Source: an uncultured Oribacterium sp. (lineage in GTDB: Bacteria > Bacillota > Clostridia > Lachnospirales > Lachnospiraceae). From it: 64,000 bases of DNA. Below, piece after piece: positions 37,236 to 44,563 of this stretch. The notes beneath the pieces are model-generated. The model was not told the DNA's origin and did no database searches. It saw only the letters and a program-made list of their open reading frames with translations. The translations under genes and the position numbers were made by a program. The stretch spans positions 1 through 64,000 of the forward strand of contig CAMKKZ010000005.1 in the NCBI GenBank assembly GCA_946413525.1. The letters run 5' to 3'. Positions within the stretch are counted from its first letter, which is position 1; every line of letters begins with the position of its first letter.

Positions 37236-37944
37236 TTGGAAGGGATGGACGAAAACAAAAGGGTTGGCCCGGAGTCTGTGGACGATGGGCGGGGAAAAGA
37301 AGATGCGAACGGGATACAGGAGGACCCGGGCAGCAGGAGTACGCCAGGAAGGCAAAGGAAAAGGAAGGTATTCGGGAAGGTGGCGTCTGGGATAGTCATA
37401 TTGATGTTTCTTGGACTTGCCGCCATTTTTGCGCAAAAATTATTGTCCGGTCAAATTACCCTCCCGACTATTTCCGGCGGAATGGGCATGGGGCTTATGG
37501 GAGGTGGAGGCAGGGGAGGAATGACGCAGGGGGGGGAATCAGCAGATGATGAACGTTGCGACGGTAAATGCGGAACCCCCATCCATAGGGACGATTGAAA
37601 GGGTATCGCGAACGACGGGCACGGTCGAGTCGCAGGATACAGTGATAGTCTATGCCAAAGCATCTGGGGATATTACATCGGTAAATGTAAAGGCGGGGGA
37701 CATGGTACAGGCCGGGCAGATTCTTGCGGAGTTGGATACGCAGCAATTGCAGACCTATAGAAACAGCCTTGCAACAGCGGAAACAAATCTGAACCATGCC
37801 AGGGAGAACCTGACGCGGATGTCCATGCTTTACGCGACGGGGGATATTTCCGATCAGGAATATTCGAATTATCAAAATAGTGTGGCTACAGCGGAAATTC
37901 AATATGAGCAAGCAAGAAGCAATCTGGAAAGGCAGCAGGGATGA
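37236..37944 (+). pseudogene. Frameshifted and truncated HlyD/MFP membrane-fusion protein
   Basis: First frame (37236-37598): polar leader, one membrane helix (KVASGIVILMFLGLAAIFA), Gly-rich stretch. At the G8 tract (37529-37536) the frame slips; with seven Gs translation would continue into the second frame (37546-37944), which has the MFP beta-barrel/lipoyl start ASGDITSVNVKAGDMVQAGQILAELD and the first half of a coiled coil. The protein then stops after QARSNLERQQG, half the normal length, with ATGA overlap to the RND start. It may be phase-variable or simply decayed; missing second half favours decay. Confidence 0.75.
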
Positions 37945-38427
37945 TTTCAGTTACGAGATATGTTTTGAAACATCCGGTCACCACGATCATGTGCCTGCTC
38001 TGCCTTCTTGTTTTTGGAATCAGTTCCGTTTTGAACGCCACTTTGGAACAGATGCCGGCAATGGAAACCCCGACGCTGATGATCAACGCAAGATATAGCG
38101 GGGCCGGACCGGAGGATATTGACGAGCTTCTTACGCAACCTATCGAGGATGCGCTCAGTACGATGGAGGGAGTGGACAGTATCGAATCCCAGTCGAGTGA
38201 TGGGTCCGCCCGTATACAGCTCACTTATGATTACGGGACGAATATTGACGAAGCCTATGAGGATGTAAAAAAACAGATTGACAACCTGGAACGACGCCTT
38301 CCGGAGGACGCCACAGTTTCCGTAATGCAGATGGCAATGAATTCCAGTACAACCATGATGCTCACTATAACGCATGACCGTCAGGACAGGCTGTATGATT
38401 ATGTTGACCAGCAGATCGTGCCGGAAC
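37941..38427 (+). pseudogene. Truncated RND/AcrB-type efflux permease
   Basis: First ~162 residues of an RND (HAE1-type) exporter: MISVTRYVLKHPVTTIMCL, LEQMPAMETPTLMINARYSGAGPEDIDELLTQPIEDAL, ending near DYVDQQIVPEQ. A full RND pump has over 1000 residues. The homology ends at an inverted repeat (38428-38490), after which the frame runs on to 38612 through non-homologous sequence. Start overlaps the HlyD stop (ATGA). Remnant of an MFP-RND pair. Confidence 0.8.
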
Positions 38428-38490
38428 AACCGTGGCCATGCCAGGAAATATTTCGACGACAAGCGAAAATTTCCTGGCATGGTCACGGTT
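38428..38490. repeat. 22-bp inverted repeat at the RND truncation point
   Basis: Arms 38428-38449 and 38469-38490 (AACCGTGGCCATGCCAGG / CCTGGCATGGTCACGGTT) pair with one G-T and a 19-base loop. It lies exactly where the RND homology stops and 52 bases before the 3' end of the Hsp70 gene on the other strand; could be a repaired deletion scar or a terminator. Confidence 0.7.
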
Positions 38491-38541
38491 TGTTTGGAAT
38501 GCGAATGAATCCTTGCTCGGGTTATCCGGGAATGGATTTAT

Positions 38542-40113
38542 TTAACCAACGTGAACGTTTGAAAGCGCGTCCCGAGCCTCGAGAATTTCCTCATCGGTCA
38601 TGCCGGCATTGAATTTCAGCGACTGTTCATTGCCGGAGGCCGGATCCCTCGCCGTGAATTGTAAGAGCCCTTGTTTGTCCATTGTGACGGTGACCTCAAT
38701 TGGGGTTCCCTTAGGCACAGCTTTTCCGAAAGAAAGCTCCAGCCTGTCAATGTAGATGCCTAATTCCTTCTGGACGCGCATTCCCTGGAACGGGTTGGCA
38801 TCAGTTTCGCAGAATATGCAGCCTATTCCCATCTGGTCATCTTTTATCGTTTTGAAGCCGGTCGTCCTGCTTGCGGGGAGTGCGGTATGTTTTTCAATGA
38901 TGATTTCAATATCCTGCTCAAAGCCATCCTCGTTTCCATCGGAATCCGTTTTCGGATAATAGGTTAACATCCCAAAGGCTTTGGGCGTGACATTTTCAAT
39001 GTCGATAAACTCCTCTTCCCGGAGAAGTTCGGGCTTTTGCGAGACGTTCAGGCTGTAGCCATACAGCGCGGCCCCTTTAGCCACGGCGAGGTCAGGCTCA
39101 TAGAACGACACCTTTACGCCGGGGAAGCGGCTCTCGACATTTTCCTTGATCTGTTTCATTCTGGTGGCTCCGCCAACCAGGAGGATTTCATCGAAGTCTT
39201 TGTAGTCCTCGCCAAGCTTCTGTTTTGCGTCTTCAATCATTTGTTCAGCAAGGACAATAGTCCTTTCGCAAAGGTCGGAGGTCATTTCGTTGAATTGGTC
39301 GAGAGAGATGTCAATCAGCTCTTCATGAATCTTGAACCTTGCGTGGGGCCTTGTCGTCAGGGTGTGCTTGACGGTTCTTGCCCTATCCAAAAGCTCCTTG
39401 CGGCTGTTGTATTCATCAAATACAGCCGCCTCCTCAACGCCGGTGCGCCTGGTATATTCGGCAATGCCATATTCCAGAATCCTTTCGTCCCAGTCCAGCC
39501 CTCCAAGCTGGGGGTTTCCGCCGGTGCAGATGACGCTGATTTTTTCTTCTTCAATTTTAATCAGGGTGGCGTCGAAGGTGCCGCCGCCAAGATCGTAGAC
39601 CAATACGGTTTTTCCGACATTTTCCCTTTTCCTGATCCCATAAGAGTAGGCGGCGGCAACCGGTTCCGGAATCAGGAAAACGTCTTCTTTGCGGAATCCA
39701 AGGATAAGGGCGGCGTTTCTGGTTGCCTTTTTTTCTCTGACGCCGAAATAGGCTGGATGCGTAATGACCAGCCGCTGGACCTTCTCGTCCTGTGCGTCTT
39801 CCGCGCCTTGTATCACTTTTTTGAGGATGTAAGCGGAAATCTCCTCGGGCTTCAGATTCCTCCCGTTGAATGGAAAAGAAAAACCATCGTTTTTTCCAAT
39901 ATGGCGTTTTACGGCAAAAACCATGCGCGATTCGTCCGCATCATTTTCAGCGGTTTCCCCGACAACCACCTCGGTGGGGGATTCGAAAAAAACAACAGAT
40001 GGTGTCACTTGCTTTCCTTCAAAATTATTTACGACTTCCGCATTTGTATCATCATCAGCGAATGCGATGCATGAGTTCGTTGTTCCAAGATCAATTCCGT
40101 AAATTCTTTCCAT
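38542..40113 (-). CDS. Hsp70 (DnaK-like) protein with short substrate domain
   Basis: 523 aa against ~610 for DnaK. Complete ATPase: phosphate-1 DLGTTNSC, connect-1 ITHPAYFG, phosphate-2 DLGGGTFDATL, adenosine VGGATRMKQI. A beta-type substrate domain (VTPKAFGMLTYYP, ITVTMDKQGLLQF-like) follows but the helical lid is missing, and DGNEDG-type insertion is present. This is a divergent second Hsp70, not the main dnaK: no grpE/dnaJ of normal type is next to it. Upstream, same strand, are a GrpE-like protein and a membrane Sel1 protein, which suggests a dedicated three-part chaperone system. Ribosome site GGGAT-type (GGATGG) precedes the ATG. Confidence 0.9.
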   Translation of the reverse strand: MERIYGIDLGTTNSCIAFADDDTNAEVVNNFEGKQVTPSVVFFESPTEVVVGETAENDADESRMVFAVKRHIGKNDGFSFPFNGRNLKPEEISAYILKKVIQGAEDAQDEKVQRLVITHPAYFGVREKKATRNAALILGFRKEDVFLIPEPVAAAYSYGIRKRENVGKTVLVYDLGGGTFDATLIKIEEEKISVICTGGNPQLGGLDWDERILEYGIAEYTRRTGVEEAAVFDEYNSRKELLDRARTVKHTLTTRPHARFKIHEELIDISLDQFNEMTSDLCERTIVLAEQMIEDAKQKLGEDYKDFDEILLVGGATRMKQIKENVESRFPGVKVSFYEPDLAVAKGAALYGYSLNVSQKPELLREEEFIDIENVTPKAFGMLTYYPKTDSDGNEDGFEQDIEIIIEKHTALPASRTTGFKTIKDDQMGIGCIFCETDANPFQGMRVQKELGIYIDRLELSFGKAVPKGTPIEVTVTMDKQGLLQFTARDPASGNEQSLKFNAGMTDEEILEARDALSNVHVG

Positions 40114-40270
40114 CCCGGGCTCCTATTCCTTCCTCGTTTTTGCCCTTTCAGGCTCCCGCCCTTCGCGCGTTCCTGCTTTTCAAGGGCAGTGTTTCCTCTG
40201 TTTCTTATCTGCTATTTTAGTTTCTGTTTTTGTTTTGCCTTTATCTGAATTGTTAAGCTGTATTTTATAA

Positions 40271-40379
40271 GTTTTGATGCGCTCCAAGGAAAAGCGCGTC
40301 AAAATCCGCCTGCGGCGGACAAACCCCTTGCGGGGTTCGCCAAGTACGGTTATGAAAAGCCTTAATGGCTTTTCATGAC
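40271..40379. repeat. Cluster of four adjacent hairpins in the grpE-like/Hsp70 gap
   Basis: TTTTGATGCGC/GCGCGTCAAAA (40271-40304), CCGCCTGCGGCGG (40306-40318), AACCCC-TTGC-GGGGTT (about 40321-40336) and TATGAAAAGCC/GGCTTTTCATG (40351-40377). All lie within the 294-bp gap of an otherwise compact operon; could lower or process the downstream Hsp70 message. Confidence 0.7.
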
Positions 40380-40407
40380 CTATGTATTAATGCGGATTTC
40401 GTCAGCG

Positions 40408-41409
40408 CTATTTTTGATAAACAACGACCTGCTCATATCGCAGGATGATTCCATCCTTCCTGAAGCCCTTGCACACTTTCCTTGCCACCTTCCGGTTGTC
40501 TTCATCCCGTGATGGTTTTAAAACCATTACCGGTTTTTGAAGTTGCCTGTCAAAGATATCACCTTCGACCTGATACGTTTCAATTCCGTTTTTTTCCAAT
40601 ATATATTCCAGTTCTTCTTCATAGACTGTCAAGATTTTGATTGCTTTCTCATTCGTTGGATCCTGGGCTGTGCCATACTCTGAAATTTTGCCGTGAATGT
40701 CACAAACGAGGCTTATGATGTCCATAAGAAGAGGTTTCATGAGGCTGTCCGGGAAATCCTTTTTGTACAGTTCAAGCTCCTGAAAGTGCTGGTTCATCCA
40801 TTCTTTCTTTTTTTCAGAGTCTGTGATCTTTGTTTCAAAAAGAAATAGCAGCTTTTCAGTTTTGTCGAGAAGAGAACGGAGCGTTCCGTTCACGCTGGGG
40901 CTGTCAATCCTTCGGCTTGACGATGCAGTTTTTGCCGAAAAAGCCGGGCATGGGGATTCCTTGCGCTGTGCCGTTTGTCGGTTCGCAGGCGGGCAGGGGG
41001 TGGTGGAATCATTTTCCGTCTGTCCGACATGGCCAGGTTCCGGGATTTCCCGGGAAGGGGATGGTGTTCCATCCGCAAGGATTCTCGAATCATCCTGCCT
41101 GATGGCCTCGTCGTTTTCCGAAGGGGCGTCTGTTTCTGCGTATTTTGACAGAATTTCCCGAAGTTCATCTTTTGCGGCTTTGTCAAGCTCAGGATGTGCT
41201 TTCAGAAAAGAATTCAGTTCGGCAAGGATGGGCTGTCTGATTTTTTGAGGCAGCTTGCCTCTGTACATGCCCAGTTCGGATTCCCTTGACTTGATTAAAA
41301 TGTTCGCGTTTTCATCCTCCGCTATTTTTTTTCTGAAAAGGTCCAGAAGATAGTCAATCTTCTCGTTAAGTTCTTTTAATTTTTTATTAATCAGTTTCTC
41401 GTCTTTCAT
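40408..41409 (-). CDS. GrpE-like nucleotide-exchange protein with a long N-terminal extension
   Basis: 333 aa. N-terminal half has helices (KLINKKLKELNEKIDYLLDLFRKK) and a disordered Ser/Pro region (110-170). The second half is helical (KTEKLLFLFETKITDSEKKK) and ends with GDIFDRQLQKPVMVL, KVARKVCKGFRKDGIILRYEQVVVY, matching the beta-wing of GrpE (which ends ...GY...LRPAxV). So it probably exchanges ADP for ATP on the downstream Hsp70. It follows the Sel1 gene by 31 bases. A non-standard dimer helix makes this a specialised exchange factor (inference). Confidence 0.72.
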   Translation of the reverse strand: MKDEKLINKKLKELNEKIDYLLDLFRKKIAEDENANILIKSRESELGMYRGKLPQKIRQPILAELNSFLKAHPELDKAAKDELREILSKYAETDAPSENDEAIRQDDSRILADGTPSPSREIPEPGHVGQTENDSTTPCPPANRQTAQRKESPCPAFSAKTASSSRRIDSPSVNGTLRSLLDKTEKLLFLFETKITDSEKKKEWMNQHFQELELYKKDFPDSLMKPLLMDIISLVCDIHGKISEYGTAQDPTNEKAIKILTVYEEELEYILEKNGIETYQVEGDIFDRQLQKPVMVLKPSRDEDNRKVARKVCKGFRKDGIILRYEQVVVYQK

Positions 41410-41440
41410 GTGAATTCCTTGTGGCTGTCCGGAGGATCCG

Positions 41441-42910
41441 TTATGGATTTATTTGTTCTTCGTTCTGCTCTCCCTTTTCCCATGATCGAAAAGGTTCCCT
41501 TGTGAGGGCTCTTTCGGCATCCTGGTTTCCCTGCTCCGCAGCGGCCTGGTACCATGCGTGTGCTTTTTCATAATCCTGAGCAGTTCCATAGCCCAACTCG
41601 TAAAGAAGTGCCAGGTTGTTCTGCGCAACATCATAGCCCTGTTCCGCTGAAAGAGTATACCAATAGAAAGCTTCCCCGTAATCCTGTTTGACCCCCTTGC
41701 CGTGCTCGAACATATATCCCAGGTTATATTGACCTGGCGCATACTGTTGCTCCGCGGCAGCGGAATAGCAATTTAGCGCTGCTGAAAAATCCTGTTCAAT
41801 GCCTTGGCCGGCATAATATCTGTTGCCGAGAATGTTTTGCGCTGCCGCGTTTCCCGTCTCGGCGTAGCGTTTCAAATCTTCAATCTGCATGCTGTCCAAT
41901 ATTTCCGGCGAAACTTGTGGATATGGAGAATCCTCCGTCTCCTGTGATATCGGTGGATATGGAGAATCCTTTGTCCCCTGCGGCATCGAGGATGGATCGT
42001 TTCCGAAATCTTGTTCTAGTACGGGGACGGTACTCTCCGCATTTTGCGCAAGCGGGGAAACAGTACTCTCGGTATCTTGCTTCAAAACGGGTACGGTTGC
42101 CTCCGTGCCCGGAAAAGTCCTGTAATCACGGGTTTCGGAAGTCGCCCTTGTCGGAGCCGCCGGATACCCCGGGCCTTTGCCTGTATCGTATTCTGTTTCA
42201 TTATCATCGGCTGCTTCCATGACATTTATGTCGCTTGTTTCCATGCGACTTGAATCAGTTATTGCCGCTGCAGGTCCTATGGCGTTTGAAATGGAATCGG
42301 TATCGTTTTCGGCGCTTCCTTCTTCAATTTCGGAAGTGGAAGTCGTGACGCCGGTTCCGGGATGATCCTTGTAGTTTTCCGCAAGATTTTCACTCGACTG
42401 TTCACCTTGCGAAGGGGACGATGTCCTTCGGAATAACAGGATGCATAGGAATACGACCACGGTCAGAGCGAAAGCACAGAAAAGCAAAAGCCTTGGTTCA
42501 AGATTGCGAATTGCCGTTGAGCTATTCTGTGTTTTTTTCCTTCTTTTCGTTCTTTTCGGTCTTGAGATTGTATCTGAGGGCCCTTTGCTAAGAGGGGGCG
42601 CGCTGTCTTTGTGATAGGCTTTGGATTCGGACGGATTTCCTTTCCCGACGAAATATCTCTTTGCCTGACTGGCCAGGCTCTCTTTCTTTAATGCAATCTG
42701 CCGCTGCCCTTCGTTTCGCTGCGCCTGCCCGAGAGACATATAGTATAGGATGGCCTTGTCAAGAATCTGGACAAGACTGTCATCACTCAGCTTTTTCACA
42801 TTATTTACGCCATATGCCTCAAGGCTTTGTCGTTTGTCTTCATGTATGTAATCGGAAAGAAAGTCATAAATGTCTTTATATCCCAATTCTTTCAAGCGTT
42901 TTTCGAGCAT
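41441..42910 (-). CDS. Single-pass membrane protein with Sel1-type repeats
   Basis: 489 aa. N-terminal ~90 residues form a small helical domain (RLKELGYKDIYDFLSDYIHED), then a basic Ser/Lys-rich stretch and a single helix (about 140-165, LLLFCAFALTVVVFLCILL). A long acidic, Ser/Thr-rich linker with repeats (SPYPPISQETEDSPYPQVS) follows; then three to four Sel1/TPR-like repeats (AAQNILGNRYYAGQGIEQDF, GQYNLGYMFEHGKGVKQDY, AQNNLALLYELGYGTAQDY). The cytoplasm/outside orientation is likely N-in, repeats outside. It is first in the operon with the GrpE-like and Hsp70 genes; Sel1 repeats may dock a client to the membrane. Confidence 0.82.
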   Translation of the reverse strand: MLEKRLKELGYKDIYDFLSDYIHEDKRQSLEAYGVNNVKKLSDDSLVQILDKAILYYMSLGQAQRNEGQRQIALKKESLASQAKRYFVGKGNPSESKAYHKDSAPPLSKGPSDTISRPKRTKRRKKTQNSSTAIRNLEPRLLLFCAFALTVVVFLCILLFRRTSSPSQGEQSSENLAENYKDHPGTGVTTSTSEIEEGSAENDTDSISNAIGPAAAITDSSRMETSDINVMEAADDNETEYDTGKGPGYPAAPTRATSETRDYRTFPGTEATVPVLKQDTESTVSPLAQNAESTVPVLEQDFGNDPSSMPQGTKDSPYPPISQETEDSPYPQVSPEILDSMQIEDLKRYAETGNAAAQNILGNRYYAGQGIEQDFSAALNCYSAAAEQQYAPGQYNLGYMFEHGKGVKQDYGEAFYWYTLSAEQGYDVAQNNLALLYELGYGTAQDYEKAHAWYQAAAEQGNQDAERALTREPFRSWEKGEQNEEQINP

Positions 42911-43107
42911 TATTGAATTCTCCCAAATTATATAGCCTGCTAATAATTATATACGGAAGAGGATATTTTTCAACCGCTTTTCCCGTTTGAAAGATAATGG
43001 ATATTTGCGGCATGGACGTTCGCGATGGATATTTTCGTATTCCCGTATTGTTTGGCAGGAGGGAATGATGAGGCGTAGCGGTATCTTTTCCATAGTTTAT
43101 GCCGAGA

Positions 43108-43137
43108 TTGACTTTATTAATTTGGCAATGTTATAAT
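43108..43137 (+). promoter_or_regulatory. Promoter of the tatD-like gene with a 120-nt leader
   Basis: TTGACT, 18-bp spacer, TATAAT. The leader (about 43145-43265) has a stem TTGGAG (43182)/CTCCAA (43229) but no family recognised. Confidence 0.65.
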
Positions 43138-43265
43138 TCCTGTTGCTTTCTGGGAAGTGGGGGATGCATGCAACTATTTTGATTGGAGACTGTTTGCGCG
43201 GCAGGACAGCAGCTTGCGGAAAACCAAGACTCCAAAAGATTCTTTAACAGTGGAGGCATGGGAAG

Positions 43266-44273
43266 GTGGCTGATGAAATGATATTTGATACGCATGCCCA
43301 TTTGAATGATGAGTCTTTTGACGCGGACAGGGATGATGTTATTTCTTCCCTTTGTCATTCGAATGTTGCCTGTTTTACGGAAATAGGATTTGATCTTGAA
43401 AGCTCAAAAAAAGCAGTGGAACTTGCGGAACGTTCAAGCGACAAGGCATCGTCAGGTTCGCTCAATCATTTGATATCGGGAATGGATTCTTTCAGCGACA
43501 GGAGGCCGGGCATCTGGCCGGAAATATATGCTGCCATAGGCTTTCATCCTGACCATGCGGGTGTTTTGTCTGATTCTGATATCGAGGAGCTGTGCAGGCT
43601 CTCCGCGGCAAAGAAGGTGGTGGCTATTGGGGAGATTGGTCTGGATTATCATTATCTTTTCCCGGTATGCCGGAATTCAGAGCAGCAAAACCCGGCATTG
43701 ATAAATGAGACGCCTTGTTCCGCAGACGGATTGCCATGCCGGGATTCAGAGCGGCAAAGCCCAACCCTGGTAAATGAGGCAATAGTCCCGGATTCAACAG
43801 AAGAAGCCCTGGCGAAGGCTGCGCAGAAAGAGTGCTTTGTGAAAATGCTACGGCTTGCGAAGAAATGCCGTCTTCCCGTTGTTATCCATTCAAGGGAAGC
43901 GGCGAAAGATACTTTCGACATTATGGAATCCTGCGAGGGATTTGAGCAGGGCGGAATCATGCATTGCTTCTCTTATTCGCCGGAAATGGCCCTCAGATTC
44001 GTTGAAAAGGGGATGTATATTGGCGTGGGCGGCGTTGTCACCTTCAAAAACGCCAGAAAACTGAAAGATGTCGTGAAGTCCGTTCCGCTTTCTGCCATCG
44101 TTCTGGAAACGGACTGCCCATACATGGCACCGGTGCCATTCCGTGGGAAAAGGAACGATCCATCGTATCTTCCGTATGTGGTGTCTGCTGTTTCTGAAAT
44201 AAAGGGGATTTCCAAAGAAGAAGTGATAAAGACTACGACGGAAAACGCAAGAAGGGTTTACAGGATTCTTTGA
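43266..44273 (+). CDS. tatD: TatD-family metal-dependent DNase/hydrolase with a 45-aa tandem insert
   Basis: 335 aa against ~255 for TatD. Metal motifs: FDTHAHLND, E in AIGEIGLDYHY, H in VVIHSREA, H in IMHCFSYSP and D in VLETDCPYM. Between GEIGLDYHYLF and the next helix is an unusual insert (about 133-181) made of two 23-residue repeats (C135 RNSEQQNPALINE and C158 RDSERQSPTLVNE). GTG start is favoured by GGAGG 8 bases upstream; ATG 43278 is the alternative. The SRP RNA lies on the opposite strand downstream. Confidence 0.9.
   Translation: MADEMIFDTHAHLNDESFDADRDDVISSLCHSNVACFTEIGFDLESSKKAVELAERSSDKASSGSLNHLISGMDSFSDRRPGIWPEIYAAIGFHPDHAGVLSDSDIEELCRLSAAKKVVAIGEIGLDYHYLFPVCRNSEQQNPALINETPCSADGLPCRDSERQSPTLVNEAIVPDSTEEALAKAAQKECFVKMLRLAKKCRLPVVIHSREAAKDTFDIMESCEGFEQGGIMHCFSYSPEMALRFVEKGMYIGVGGVVTFKNARKLKDVVKSVPLSAIVLETDCPYMAPVPFRGKRNDPSYLPYVVSAVSEIKGISKEEVIKTTTENARRVYRIL
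43663..43800 (+). repeat. 69-bp in-frame tandem duplication inside tatD
   Basis: Units beginning ATGCCGGAATTCAGAGC (about 43666) and ATGCCGGGATTCAGAGC (about 43735) are about 80% alike and encode the two 23-residue insert repeats. Confidence 0.75.
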
Positions 44274-44394
44274 TTGCGGAAAAGCACTGGGCAATGCCGA
44301 GGCGTATTAACGGGGCAATGTCATCTGGCATTGAATAATCCTGTGATTTGAAGCAGCATGGGGATGGGAGCCATCTGTCGAATGTTTTTAAAAC

Positions 44395-44524
44395 TTTTGG
44401 GGCAGCTCCACTCAGGATATCCCGCGGCACATGAGAGGGTCCTCTTAGTGCTGCTATGTTCCCATCCTGACACGGTTCGTGGAGTCCCATTGCGCGGGGC
44501 CAAAGTTTCAGCACTGCCCCAAAA
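44395..44524 (-). ncRNA. ffs: Signal recognition particle RNA (small SRP RNA)
   Basis: On the minus strand the sequence starts near GGGGCAGTGCTG, folds back fully (CTTTTGGGGCAG / CTGCCCCAAAAG close the stem) and contains the apical domain GTGTCAGG-ATGGGAACATAGCAGCAC, the conserved GUCAGG ... GGAA ... AGCAGC core that binds Ffh. It scaffolds co-translational membrane targeting. No Alu domain, so it is the small clostridial type. A sigma-A promoter directly precedes it. 3' end is set by the closing stem and following AAAAGTTTT. Confidence 0.9.
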
Positions 44525-44532
44525 GTACGCTT

Positions 44533-44561
44533 ATTATACACTAAATAGGAGAAAACTGCAA
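44533..44561 (-). promoter_or_regulatory. Promoter of the SRP RNA
   Basis: On the minus strand TTGCAG, 17-bp spacer, TATAAT, 9 bases before the RNA. It overlaps the ribosome site and start region of the MBOAT gene on the other strand. Confidence 0.85.
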
Positions 44562-44563
44562 GT

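Noticed and set aside
39037..40074. 345-codon open frame on the + strand over the Hsp70 gene
   Set aside because: It is the antisense shadow of a clear Hsp70 gene; no ribosome site and no family features.
43145..43265. Riboswitch or T-box in the tatD leader
   Set aside because: Only one short stem is visible and no known consensus (T-box, SAM, FMN, TPP, c-di-GMP) is found.
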